Assembly (NCBI GenBank): GCA_017416795.1
Contig: JAFQBD010000036.1
Location: 1 to 52,877 of the forward strand
DNA from: Bacillota bacterium
GTDB lineage: Bacteria; Bacillota; Clostridia; Peptostreptococcales; Anaerovoracaceae
Reading direction: 5' to 3'
Length of the DNA stretch: 52,877 nucleotides
Shown here piece by piece: positions 45,810 to 52,877 of the stretch. Positions within the stretch are counted from its first letter, which is position 1. Each line of letters opens with the position of its first letter. The notes under the pieces are model-generated. The model was not told where the DNA came from and made no database searches. It worked only from the letters and a program-made list of their open reading frames with translations. The translations under genes and the position numbers were made by a program.

Positions 45810-47014
45810 ATCACCTCTTCGAAACCTGCCATCGAGAGTTTTTCTGTCTTTACCATTTTATTGCCGGTCCATCCGGCACTATACCGAAACAGCAGGTTCA
45901 CCTTGATCTTGCCTTCTTCCATCCCTGTAAGTTCAGCTATCTCCGTTATCTTCCTGCTTCCGTCCTTCATCCTGCTCATATGTATCATGATATCTATACC
46001 CTCCGTTATCTGACTTCTTATAGCTTCCACCGGAAAGTCCACCGCCTGCATATACATGGCTTCCAGCCTCTTCAGCATGCCTTCTATGCTGTTACCGTGT
46101 CCTGTGGAAAGACTTCCGGAATGCCCCGTGTTAAGTGCATTAAGCAATGCTTCTGTCTCAGCGCCTCTGACCTCGCCAACTATTATCCTGTCCGGTCTCA
46201 TCCTCAGGCTGGCCTTTACTAGCTGAGACATGTCCACCTGACCTTTTCCCTGCACATTGGCATTCCTGCACTCCATACGAACGATATTCTCTACTTGTTC
46301 TATCTGAAGTTCTGCTGAATCTTCTATGACTACTACCCTATCACCGATTGGGATCGCCTTTGTCAGCACATTGAGCAGAGTGGTCTTCCCCGATGATGTA
46401 CCGCCGCATACGAAACAGTTATATCCTGCCTTCACCAGCTTTTCCAAAAATACAGCTATTTCAGGTGTGAGCGTTTCATTTTCTATGAGGTCCTCCATAT
46501 CCATTACTTTATCAGGAAACTTTCTTATGGTGAGGATAGGTCCGTTCAGTGCTATATTCTTATATACTGCATGGACTCTCGATCCGTCGGAGAGTCTTGC
46601 ATCCACTATCGGGTTAAGCTCGTTGATTTCTCGCCTCACCTTCGCAGATATCCTTCTTATCAATTCTTCCAGATCTTCATTACTGTCAAAATGGACCGGG
46701 ACCCGCTCTATCTTCCCATGTCTTTCGATAAATATATCGTCTTTGCCGTTGACCATTATTTCTGAAATAGACTTATCATCTATGTATGGCTGAAGGATAT
46801 CCATCTCTTTTCTTAAGGAAAGGAAGATGCGCTGCGCCAATGCAATGTTCTCCTTATGGCTGCAGCACTGTGCCTTCTTATCGGAAAAAACATATTCTTT
46901 GATTCTTTCGTGAACGGTTTCATCTGTAAGATGCTCTTCTGAATCTGAGATAAGGAGTCTTATTTCAGCGATGCATGATTTAATGTAGTTGGGATTATAT
47001 GTTTTCATTTCCAT
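45806..47014 (-). CDS. tadA: TadA/CpaF secretion ATPase
   Basis: About 402-residue hexameric motor of the Tad pilus. N-terminal domain, then ISEIMVNGKDDIFIERHGK, Walker A CGGTSSGKTTLLN, Asp box RVVVIEDSAELQ, Walker B RPDRIIVGEVRGAE and the His box LSTGHGNS. I choose the ATG at 47014: GGAAG lies upstream, whereas the longer frame from 47071 would extend over the predicted promoter and 0A boxes. First gene of the pilus operon. Confidence 0.92.
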   Translation of the reverse strand: MEMKTYNPNYIKSCIAEIRLLISDSEEHLTDETVHERIKEYVFSDKKAQCCSHKENIALAQRIFLSLRKEMDILQPYIDDKSISEIMVNGKDDIFIERHGKIERVPVHFDSNEDLEELIRRISAKVRREINELNPIVDARLSDGSRVHAVYKNIALNGPILTIRKFPDKVMDMEDLIENETLTPEIAVFLEKLVKAGYNCFVCGGTSSGKTTLLNVLTKAIPIGDRVVVIEDSAELQIEQVENIVRMECRNANVQGKGQVDMSQLVKASLRMRPDRIIVGEVRGAETEALLNALNTGHSGSLSTGHGNSIEGMLKRLEAMYMQAVDFPVEAIRSQITEGIDIMIHMSRMKDGSRKITEIAELTGMEEGKIKVNLLFRYSAGWTGNKMVKTEKLSMAGFEEVI

Positions 47015-47032
47015 TTTCTTCCTTTCAACCAC

Positions 47033-47061
47033 ATAATAAAACACCTGTAAAAATTTTACAA
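47033..47061 (-). promoter_or_regulatory. Predicted promoter of the Tad pilus operon
   Basis: TTGTAA (47056-47061), 17-base spacer, TATTAT (47033-47038). The start of transcription would fall just before the tadA ribosome site. A hairpin (47038-47068) that can end the upstream operon overlaps it. Confidence 0.5.
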
Positions 47062-47068
47062 GTGTTTT
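47038..47068 (-). terminator. Inverted repeat at the end of the methyltransferase operon
   Basis: Fifteen-base arms AAAACAC-x-TGTAAAA with TTTTACA-x-GTGTTTT, one G-U pair on the minus strand, followed by TATTAT rather than a long U-run. It is a plausible terminator for the methyltransferase operon. Confidence 0.55.
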
Positions 47069-47070
47069 CA

Positions 47071-47090
47071 TTCGACAAATTTCGACAAAC
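47071..47090 (-). promoter_or_regulatory. Tandem Spo0A boxes upstream of the Tad operon
   Basis: On the minus strand TTTGTCGAA occurs twice at exactly 10-bp spacing (47081-47090 and 47071-47080); each contains the Spo0A box TGTCGAA without mismatch. They lie 10-29 bases upstream of the predicted -35, the position and phase used in known Spo0A-activated promoters. Confidence 0.65.
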
Positions 47091-47779
47091 TATCTATCCA
47101 TGTCTCTTTTCTTACAATATCTGCACCCATCTACTCTTCCGAAGCACTCGCTGCAAGCCATCGGAGGAAGCACACTTTCATTGTTAGTCACCAGGTATAT
47201 AGCAGCTATACTTTTTAACGGCACCATTATACCTGAATCTCTGACCTCTACTCCTATGAGGCTCATATCGAGTATCTCAGCGAATTTATGAGTATCCGAG
47301 GAAAGCATTCCGTAATATCCCGGCCCGAATGGATCTGATAAAAATCCATCATCAGCAAGATCCGACTTCAGCTGATCTTCAAACAGCACTTTGGCACCGT
47401 CAGCGAATGCTGTCCCCCAGGTATCCATATATACCTGCTGCCTTGCCCTTGTTGCCTCTTTCATATACCAATCGCCTGCCGTTACGACGCACATATATAC
47501 ATCGAGGACATCTTCATCTGATATGCGTGAAAAACCGTTACATGTGATCTCCACATCTCCGACAACTACTTTTCCCCCACTATACGCATCCTTTCCCAGG
47601 CGACTGCATACAGCTTTCATCTCCACTTCCGGTTTTTCAGCCGAAAGCACACTAAGAGCCTCGTCCATCATCTTCTGATGGCGAGGCTTGCTCATATCGA
47701 ATCCGCACGACGTTATGAAAAAATTTTCAGCATAGCTCATGACCTGAGCCTTTGCATAAGAAAAAACCTTATTCTTCAT
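47090..47779 (-). CDS. MetH-type B12 reactivation domain protein with a Cys4 tail
   Basis: 229 residues. The family pattern of the SAM-binding activation domain of B12-dependent methionine synthase is present: VTAGDWYMKEAT, DTWGTAFADGA, GPGYYGMLSSDTHKFAEIL and SGIMVPLKSIAAIYLVT. The C-terminal tail has C-x2-C-x6-C-x2-C (CSECFGRVDGCRYC), which could hold zinc or an iron-sulfur cluster. As the last gene of the corrinoid methyltransferase operon it probably returns oxidised Co(II) to Co(I) or assists a reductive activator; that role is inferred. Confidence 0.75.
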   Translation of the reverse strand: MKNKVFSYAKAQVMSYAENFFITSCGFDMSKPRHQKMMDEALSVLSAEKPEVEMKAVCSRLGKDAYSGGKVVVGDVEITCNGFSRISDEDVLDVYMCVVTAGDWYMKEATRARQQVYMDTWGTAFADGAKVLFEDQLKSDLADDGFLSDPFGPGYYGMLSSDTHKFAEILDMSLIGVEVRDSGIMVPLKSIAAIYLVTNNESVLPPMACSECFGRVDGCRYCKKRDMDR

Positions 47780-47788
47780 CTTACCGCC

Positions 47789-48793
47789 TTATTTATTATA
47801 GAATTCTTCCACTGCCGCAAAGAATGCATCGATGTTTTCCCACTTAGCTCCCGGAGGGATATCACATCCTGAAGATATCAGGAAGTTCTCGTACTCGCAG
47901 CACTGCTCCATAAGCTTAAGAGTCGCTTCTCTCATTGATTCAGGAGTGCCGTTAGTAAACTGTTCGGCAGGATCGATATTGCCCATTGCCAGCAGGTCAG
48001 AAGGCCACTCTTCCATAAATGCTGCCATATCGATAGCATTGCCGAAGTGGTATGCATCGCAGCCGTTTCCTGCTATTGACTCTATCATTTTAGGTGTATA
48101 ATTGCCGCAGTTATGATACATCACCAGAAAATCCTCTGATTTGAGAGCTTCTGCTATCTCTTTCACATACGGTGCCGAGAATTTAGCTTCAAGTCTCGGT
48201 GAAAGAAGTCCTGAGAGCGGTTCTGCCATAACTATGCCGTGAGCTCCCAGTTCTTTATATGCCTTAGCATATTTTATAAGAAAATCCGTAGCTTTTCTCA
48301 AAACTGTATGCAAAAGTTCAGGCTTTTTCTTGCAGTAGAGCATGGCTTTGTTCACATCCACAAGTCTTCCTGCAAGAGAGAAAGGTCCTATGATACCTGC
48401 AAAAACAGGACGGTCATCTATAAGCTCAAGCGCTTTCTTCATACCTTCAAGATAAATACTTATTCGTCCCGCTTCAAGACCGGGTACCTGCAAAGCTTCA
48501 GCCGCTTCTTCGTCCGGCACCAACGTACCGATGACTGTTGGCACCTCGTCTTCAGTTACCTTGATTTCTGCCCCGAAAGCTTCTGCTTCCAGCGAAAGAT
48601 CCATATAGCTTACTGCTGCCAGCGAGTCTACTCTGTCAGCTATGGCTTTCATACCCTTCGCCTGATTATCGCTGTCTGAAATCAGTTCTTTCACCGTGAT
48701 GTCCATCAGCTGTACACACGGGAATGTAAGTATCGGGAATGGTTTTTTAACAGGAGATGCTTTCACATCATCCAGCCATTTATGCATGTTCAT
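47789..48793 (-). CDS. MtaA/MtbA-type methylcobalamin methyltransferase (uroporphyrinogen decarboxylase family)
   Basis: 334 residues. The zinc ligands His-x-Cys (YHNCGNY) and a later Cys (SSGCDIPPG) mark the methyltransferase branch and not true HemE. It should move the methyl group from the corrinoid protein to a carrier: coenzyme M in methanogens, probably tetrahydrofolate or another thiol here. I use the ATG at 48793, six bases after GAGG; in-frame ATGs at 48805 and 48808 overlap that site. Third gene of the operon. Confidence 0.82.
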   Translation of the reverse strand: MNMHKWLDDVKASPVKKPFPILTFPCVQLMDITVKELISDSDNQAKGMKAIADRVDSLAAVSYMDLSLEAEAFGAEIKVTEDEVPTVIGTLVPDEEAAEALQVPGLEAGRISIYLEGMKKALELIDDRPVFAGIIGPFSLAGRLVDVNKAMLYCKKKPELLHTVLRKATDFLIKYAKAYKELGAHGIVMAEPLSGLLSPRLEAKFSAPYVKEIAEALKSEDFLVMYHNCGNYTPKMIESIAGNGCDAYHFGNAIDMAAFMEEWPSDLLAMGNIDPAEQFTNGTPESMREATLKLMEQCCEYENFLISSGCDIPPGAKWENIDAFFAAVEEFYNK

Positions 48794-48818
48794 ATCAAAC
48801 CTCATCATATCTTATTTA

Positions 48819-50255
48819 TTACAGCTTAGCTGCTGCTTCTGCCATGATTTCTCTTATCAGCTTCTCAGTATTAGCATCCAGAGGACATACAGGGTCTGCT
48901 GCTAAGATAGCTGCCACTTTTTCATGAGCGTAATCCTTCATGTCCTTGCTGCCTGCGGCTTTCCAAGTATCGTAAGTATCTCCCGGTATCAGCTTGGAGT
49001 TATAAAACTCGTCTGATCTGAAAGCTTTTCTTGTGGACTTCTGTTTCAGGAAATGTCCGCCCTGGGCCACTGCCTTGATATCTTCGAAATAATCTTTGTC
49101 ATCACATACATCGATGCCTTGATGCATCCTCATGCAATGTTCAAAAATTTCCGCATCTATTATCATCTGCTCCAGTGACAATGTCATACTTCCTTCGATA
49201 AGGCCGATGCCCTGGATTATATCTACGTCGTTATGAGTGAGCGGTACTGTCGTCAGAACTTTCTCCATTGCCGCCTGCATTCCCACGCTATTGGCATCAG
49301 AAAGGCATCCTGCCGCCATAGTAGGCAGCCCATAGTATTTACCCATCTGTACCATTGCTGCCATCATCAGTTCAGTCTCCACGGCTCCTTCCAGGAAAGC
49401 GCCTGTCTTGAGGTTGATCCTGCCGAGAGCAGACCCATAAATGAGCGGTGTTCCAGGTGTTGTGAGCTGATAGATGACCAGCGAGCTGAGACTTTCTGCG
49501 TTAGCGAGGGCCACATTGGAATAGAGACTGGCAGGTCCTGTGCTTCCGCATGCAGGCATTGGGTACAGAAGTACCGGTGCCTTGTACTTAGTCAGTGCCA
49601 TAGTTCCTTCAAGCATTTCCTTGTCGTGACAGAGCGGTGCTACCGTACAGTATGTAGCTGAATATATCTTTCTCTCGATAACATCCTCTTCAGTACCTCC
49701 CAGCACTGCCTTCAGGATTTCAATGATATATGGCAGTTCATCCTCGCGCTGGACCTCATCCTGAACATGCTTACAAGTATTTATCAGCGATGTTGCTGTT
49801 GCCCATACGCCTGCTGCCCTGCTGTTAGGAGTATCTTCAGGATGGATACATGACCAGAGTACTTTAGCCTGCGGTATCGCATCGAACACCTTGCCTACAT
49901 CTGCCAGATCCTGCAGTGTCCCAAGTCTCTTTTCTCCTGTATTGAAGTCGATGACATTTGATCCGCAGCCATCCATATTCAGCACTGTTCTTGTTGTTGG
50001 AAGCCACAAGTCATGTTCTCTGTTTCTTGCTCCAAGCAGGAATTCCTTAGGTGCAGCCTTAAATGCTGCATCGACCATCGCCTCAGTGATATACGCCACC
50101 TGTTTGTCATAGTCTACTTTGGCCCCGCCTGCTTCCAATATACTCAGTGCCTTTTCACTAGGCACTTTCACACCTACTTCTTCCAGTATCCTAATACTGT
50201 CCTTATGTATCCTCTTTATTTCTTCCGGACTTAAAACCGGTGCATTCATTCTCAT
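48819..50255 (-). CDS. MttB-family trimethylamine/quaternary amine methyltransferase (no pyrrolysine)
   Basis: 478 residues, continuous, so no in-frame amber codon: this is a non-pyrrolysine member, like glycine betaine (MtgB), proline betaine or carnitine enzymes. Recognised stretches are SPEEIKRIHKDSIRILEEVGV at the start, YPMPACGSTGPAS, YQLTTPGTPLIYGSALG and IIQGIGLIEGSMTLSLEQMIIDAEI. It would demethylate a quaternary amine and load the corrinoid protein. The substrate is not decided. AGGAGG precedes the ATG; it overlaps the corrinoid gene by ATGA. Confidence 0.9.
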   Translation of the reverse strand: MRMNAPVLSPEEIKRIHKDSIRILEEVGVKVPSEKALSILEAGGAKVDYDKQVAYITEAMVDAAFKAAPKEFLLGARNREHDLWLPTTRTVLNMDGCGSNVIDFNTGEKRLGTLQDLADVGKVFDAIPQAKVLWSCIHPEDTPNSRAAGVWATATSLINTCKHVQDEVQREDELPYIIEILKAVLGGTEEDVIERKIYSATYCTVAPLCHDKEMLEGTMALTKYKAPVLLYPMPACGSTGPASLYSNVALANAESLSSLVIYQLTTPGTPLIYGSALGRINLKTGAFLEGAVETELMMAAMVQMGKYYGLPTMAAGCLSDANSVGMQAAMEKVLTTVPLTHNDVDIIQGIGLIEGSMTLSLEQMIIDAEIFEHCMRMHQGIDVCDDKDYFEDIKAVAQGGHFLKQKSTRKAFRSDEFYNSKLIPGDTYDTWKAAGSKDMKDYAHEKVAAILAADPVCPLDANTEKLIREIMAEAAAKL

Positions 50256-50893
50256 TTTAATACCTCCTGCGCCAACTTCACTGCCGCGATAGCATTATCT
50301 GAATAACCGTCTGCTGTGATCTTATCGGCCCATGCCTGGTTCACAGGTGCTCCGCCTATGATAACTTTAACATCATCTCTAAGTCCTTCAGCCTTCAGCA
50401 TCTCTATGATATTTCCCTGTTCTTCCATAGTTGTGGTAAGCAGTGCAGACAAGCCTAAAACATCAGGATCGATTTCCTTGACTTTAGCGATGACATCTTC
50501 GTTAAGTACATCAGTTCCCAGGTCATAAACTTCGAATCCCGATGCAGTCATCATAGCGCCTACTATTGTCTTTCCTATGTCGTGGACATCTCCCTGAACT
50601 GTCACGAGAGCCACCTTAGCAGCTGCACCCTTCTGTGCATTAGGATCGTTCTTCATTGCCTCATCAAGAACTTCCAAAGCGCACTTCATGGCATCTGCTG
50701 AACATACGAGATCAGGCAGGAAGTATTCTTCGTCTTCATACAGCTGTCCTGCTTCCTGGATTCCGGCTAAGAATCCTTCGTCCATTACTTTCTGCAATTC
50801 AAGACCTTCTTCAAGAGCCTGCTCAGCCAGTCTTACCGCTTCCTCTTCATCTCCATCAAGTACAGCTTCTTTCATCAATTCATAGATATCCAT
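50252..50893 (-). CDS. Corrinoid protein (MtbC/MttC type)
   Basis: 213 residues. A four-helix cap (EEAVRLAEQALEEGLELQKVMDEGF... to DLVCSADAMKCALEVL) and the B12-binding Rossmann fold with D-x-H-x2-G (GDVHDIGKTIV), GLSALLTTT and VIIGGAPVN. The His is the lower cobalt ligand. It carries methyl groups between the MttB-like and MtaA-like enzymes. ATG at 50893, with AAAGGAAA upstream; a start at 50911 overlaps its own ribosome site. First gene of the operon. Confidence 0.94.
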   Translation of the reverse strand: MDIYELMKEAVLDGDEEEAVRLAEQALEEGLELQKVMDEGFLAGIQEAGQLYEDEEYFLPDLVCSADAMKCALEVLDEAMKNDPNAQKGAAAKVALVTVQGDVHDIGKTIVGAMMTASGFEVYDLGTDVLNEDVIAKVKEIDPDVLGLSALLTTTMEEQGNIIEMLKAEGLRDDVKVIIGGAPVNQAWADKITADGYSDNAIAAVKLAQEVLK

Positions 50894-50983
50894 AACATTA
50901 TTTCCTTTCATCCTTTGCCGAGTTTATGTCGGCTGTTTTCCTAAATACTATGGTTTAATTGTAAGGAATCCGCTCGATTCATC

Positions 50984-51019
50984 GGGATAATATTTTGTTG
51001 ATTTAAGGGTAATATTTTG
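50984..51019. promoter_or_regulatory. Direct repeats between the corrinoid and AraC genes
   Basis: TAATATTTTG occurs at 50988-50997 and 51010-51019, exactly 22 bases apart, each preceded by GGG or AGGG. This is the layout of AraC-family operators (two half-sites on one face of the helix), in the gap between the two divergent units. Confidence 0.55.
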
Positions 51020-51064
51020 ATATCATCAATTCAAGATAATCCATTGCCGATCGGAGCTTAAGAA

Positions 51065-52018
51065 ATGCAGTACATAGAAAAGATAGGATATAAGACAAGT
51101 GCAGGAATAAAAGCAAAAGTGGAAAGCATGGAGTATTACCCTTTTCATCTCCATGACGATGCCATAGAAATAATCTGTGTCCTCAACGGCACCGTGAATA
51201 TTTCCGACTCTGCCGCAAGCTATACCCTTAAATACGGTGACGTGCATATTTTCAATAAAAACGACCCTCATAAAATAGAGTCCGACGACCCTGATAATAT
51301 CCTGCTGACGATACAGATAGATTGTCCTCATTATATGCGCCATTTCGATGAACTCGATGATGCCTATTTCATATGCGACACTTATGCAGAGCGAGATCTA
51401 TACGCCGTAGATATCAAGCATTTAAGATTTCAACTTGCGAGGATCCATCGCGAATACTCAGGTCATTACTCTGATATATTGCTTGAAGACATGGCTAAAG
51501 AACTGCTCCGACTATTACTTTCTCAATTCCGTCAATATGTATATAAGTCAGACAAAAACAGGGCTGCCAATATCGTTCGCCTTCAGAACATAGATCATAT
51601 TTATAAGAATTATGATAGGATGTACAGGATCGTTGACTTCGTATACACTAACTTCCGCAAGAAACTTTATCTTAAGGATATCGCTGAACGCGAATTTTTG
51701 AGCGAAGAGCATATTTCCAGAGACTTGAAGGAAACTCTCGGCCTTTCCTTCACACAGCTCATATCCCTCACACGCTGCGAAGAGGCGGCAAGGCAGCTGT
51801 CCTCTACTAAAAGAACTGTAGATCAAATAGCCCAAGATGTGGGCTTTGCGAACCGCAAACATCTTGCTACTCAGTTCAAACGCTGGTATCAGCAGACTCC
51901 TTCTGAATACAGAACCAGCATATTAAAAGACCTGAGTTCAGACTCAAAAGTCAGACTCAGGCCATTTGATTATGACTACGCTAATATTTTATTGGATATG
52001 TATCTTGATGAAGGGTGA
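51065..52018 (+). CDS. AraC-family transcriptional regulator with a cupin sensor
   Basis: 317 residues. N-terminal cupin with YYPFHLHDDAIEIICVLNG and YGDVHIFNKNDPHKI (metal/ligand pocket His residues), a linker, then the AraC two-HTH domain at about residues 190-290 (LYLKDIAEREFLSEEHISRD and TVDQIAQDVGFANRKHLATQFKRW quoted in part). Divergent from the corrinoid operon, so it probably controls it in response to a methylated amine or related ligand. GGAG lies eight bases before the ATG. Confidence 0.9.
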   Translation: MQYIEKIGYKTSAGIKAKVESMEYYPFHLHDDAIEIICVLNGTVNISDSAASYTLKYGDVHIFNKNDPHKIESDDPDNILLTIQIDCPHYMRHFDELDDAYFICDTYAERDLYAVDIKHLRFQLARIHREYSGHYSDILLEDMAKELLRLLLSQFRQYVYKSDKNRAANIVRLQNIDHIYKNYDRMYRIVDFVYTNFRKKLYLKDIAEREFLSEEHISRDLKETLGLSFTQLISLTRCEEAARQLSSTKRTVDQIAQDVGFANRKHLATQFKRWYQQTPSEYRTSILKDLSSDSKVRLRPFDYDYANILLDMYLDEG

Positions 52019-52035
52019 GATGATCTCACCCTTTT
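52011..52035. terminator. Terminator of the AraC gene
   Basis: AAGGGTGAGA (52011-52020) pairs with TCTCACCCTT (52024-52033), three-base loop, then TT. The stop codon of the regulator lies in the stem. It may also end the convergent brnA transcript. Confidence 0.85.
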
Positions 52036-52037
52036 GT

Positions 52038-52247
52038 TTATTTCCATTCCATTTGTAGTTTTCTCTCATTCACCACACAATCTGTTAAATACATATTAAT
52101 AAGTGTCTGATATGGGATTCCCGAGTTCTCAGACTGCTGTTTAAAGTAGTCTACTACCTCCGTATTCAAATTGATGGTAATTTGCTTCTTCTCTTTTTGG
52201 ATATATGGATTTTTTCTAGCGTTGCTGAAATCGTATTCTTCTCTCAT
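52038..52247 (-). CDS. brnA: BrnA-like antitoxin
   Basis: 69 residues. KKQITINLNTEVVDYFKQQSENSGIPYQTLINMYL is a ribbon-helix-helix DNA-binding region (quoted in pieces: KQITINLNTEVVDYFK, then SGIPYQTLINMYL). It follows the BrnT gene by 12 bases, the usual order toxin then antitoxin, and should bind both the toxin and the promoter. Confidence 0.85.
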   Translation of the reverse strand: MREEYDFSNARKNPYIQKEKKQITINLNTEVVDYFKQQSENSGIPYQTLINMYLTDCVVNERKLQMEWK

Positions 52248-52259
52248 TCCTATACCTCC

Positions 52260-52547
52260 CTAAATATTGTAATACTGTTTGGTTTCAGTTTTGGTTGCTT
52301 TTCTGGCAGAAATTATTCTAATGACCGTCTCTGAAATTCGATAACAATGGCAAACAACTAAAAGATTTGCTCTGCTGCTTTCCCCTAAAATAATGAATCT
52401 CTCTTCATTTTCAGAATGCTCAGGATCATTGATTACCAAAGCTTCCTCATCATAAAATACTGTTTTCGCTTCTTCAAACGAAACTTTATGTTTGCTTTTA
52501 TTTATTCTATTCTTATTCTCATCCCATTCGAACTTTAATAGTTCCAA
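52260..52547 (-). CDS. brnT: BrnT-family toxin
   Basis: About 95 residues; RNase of the RelE-like fold. LLKFEWDENKNRINKSKHKVS with SFEEAKTVF, then RFIILGES and a C-terminal IRIISARKATKTE are BrnT motifs. I prefer the TTG at 52547, with GGGG eight bases upstream: the promoter -10 ends at 52574, so a transcript could hardly include a ribosome site for the ATG at 52565. If that ATG is used the protein has 101 residues. Confidence 0.82.
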   Translation of the reverse strand: MELLKFEWDENKNRINKSKHKVSFEEAKTVFYDEEALVINDPEHSENEERFIILGESSRANLLVVCHCYRISETVIRIISARKATKTETKQYYNI

Positions 52548-52562
52548 AATTCCGTCCCCTTT

Positions 52563-52602
52563 CATATAATTATATTATAATTATAATATAATTATATGTC
52601 AA
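52563..52602 (-). promoter_or_regulatory. brnTA promoter inside a perfect 36-bp palindrome
   Basis: TTGACA (52597-52602), 17-base spacer, TATAAT (52574-52579), all consensus. Bases 52563-52598 form a perfect palindrome with 18-base arms, made almost only of A and T. It covers the -10 and spacer and reaches the -35, a fitting operator for BrnA. Confidence 0.75.
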
Positions 52603-52606
52603 TACA

Positions 52607-52877
52607 TTAATTCTCTTTCACTACTCGTATGAACTCCTTCATGATAGGATTCATCCATCGGTGACGGCTGCACAGATAATATGAATGCATATTGATATCT
52701 ATACCCTCCACATCGATTTCTACAAGCTGTCCGCATTCAATATATTTTTCTGCCATAAACTTAGGGATATATGATATCCCGTATCCATCAATGATCATAT
52801 TTATTATCGCTCCCGGTGATCCCATCTCGATGACAGGTTCCGGCTCTATGCCTCGCTTTCTCAATTCTTTTTCAAGC
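52607..52877 (-). CDS. LysR-family regulator, C-terminal part (5' end beyond window)
   Basis: The frame is open to the window edge (about 90 codons). PEPVIEMGSPGAIINMIIDGYGISYIPKF (in part) and the spacing of the following strands match the C-terminal half of a LysR substrate-binding domain: the loop after the ligand site, then LVEIDVEG. The DNA-binding domain lies outside the window. Target and ligand are unknown. Confidence 0.75.
   Translation of the reverse strand, partial: LEKELRKRGIEPEPVIEMGSPGAIINMIIDGYGISYIPKFMAEKYIECGQLVEIDVEGIDINMHSYYLCSRHRWMNPIMKEFIRVVKEN

Noticed and set aside
48819..50255. Pyrrolysine (amber) readthrough in the MttB-like gene
   Set aside because: The coding frame is continuous from ATG to its stop with no internal TAG, so this is a non-pyrrolysine member.

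Overview
This window looks like a chromosomal segment of an anaerobic, endospore-forming, low- to medium-GC Firmicute of class Clostridia. The gene content fits an amino-acid or methylamine fermenter near Anaerovoracaceae/Eubacteriales family XIII, but that placement is inference. Seen directly: an alpha/beta-type small acid-soluble spore protein, a class III (oxygen-sensitive) ribonucleotide reductase with its activase, the clostridial IspH-S1 fusion, acetate kinase, corrinoid methyltransferase genes, strong AGGAGG ribosome binding sites and many rho-independent terminators. Most genes lie on the minus strand. No rRNA, tRNA, CRISPR array, insertion sequence or prophage was recognised. No gap longer than 300 bases lacks a gene or a regulatory element.

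Layout, left to right. 1-3.8 kb: rimO (cut by the window edge) and ftsK/spoIIIE. 3.9-5 kb: asd, alone on the plus strand. 5-8 kb: a P-type Ca2+/Mn2+ ATPase behind a yybP-ykoY (manganese) riboswitch with a complete terminator/antiterminator switch. 8-18 kb: a DMT transporter, then a housekeeping block resembling the Bacillus ylbH-ylbN-rpmF and rpmB-asp23 regions (rpmF, ackA, tmcAL, ylbJ, a coiled-coil gene, coaD, rsmD, ssp, recG, asp23, rpmB). 18-21 kb: nrdDG with NrdR-box-like sites. 21-25 kb: a GNAT acetyltransferase, two secreted lipoproteins (one apparently a free-standing Cache-type sensor domain) and a thioesterase. 25-31 kb: rRNA/tRNA modification and DNA repair genes (rlmD-like, tgt, a hypoxanthine/uracil-DNA glycosylase, queA, ruvBAC). 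31-33 kb: argR-recN on the plus strand. The ruvC-argR intergenic region carries a LexA-like palindrome and an ARG box. 33-39 kb: HAD hydrolase, shikimate-kinase-like protein, DUF523, ispH-rpsA fusion, rarA and a SPOR protein. 39-41 kb: an APC amino-acid transporter.

41-47 kb: a compact Gram-positive Tad pilus operon: tadA, tadB, tadC, a 55-residue Flp-like pilin, tadE, a DUF5702 (TadG-like) gene, a second tadE whose C-terminus carries two identical-spacing H-x3-C-x22-C-x2-C modules, and DUF6382. Two tandem Spo0A boxes exactly 10 bp apart lie just upstream of its predicted promoter, suggesting that pilus production is tied to the sporulation master regulator.

47-52 kb: a corrinoid methyltransferase operon (MtbC/MttC-type corrinoid protein, MttB-family methyltransferase without an amber codon, MtaA/MtbA-type zinc methyltransferase, MetH-reactivation-domain protein with a four-cysteine tail) divergent from an AraC-type regulator, with 22-bp-spaced direct repeats between them. 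The likely role is demethylation of a quaternary amine. The right end holds a BrnT/BrnA toxin-antitoxin pair under a perfect 36-bp palindromic promoter/operator, and the C-terminal part of a LysR regulator.
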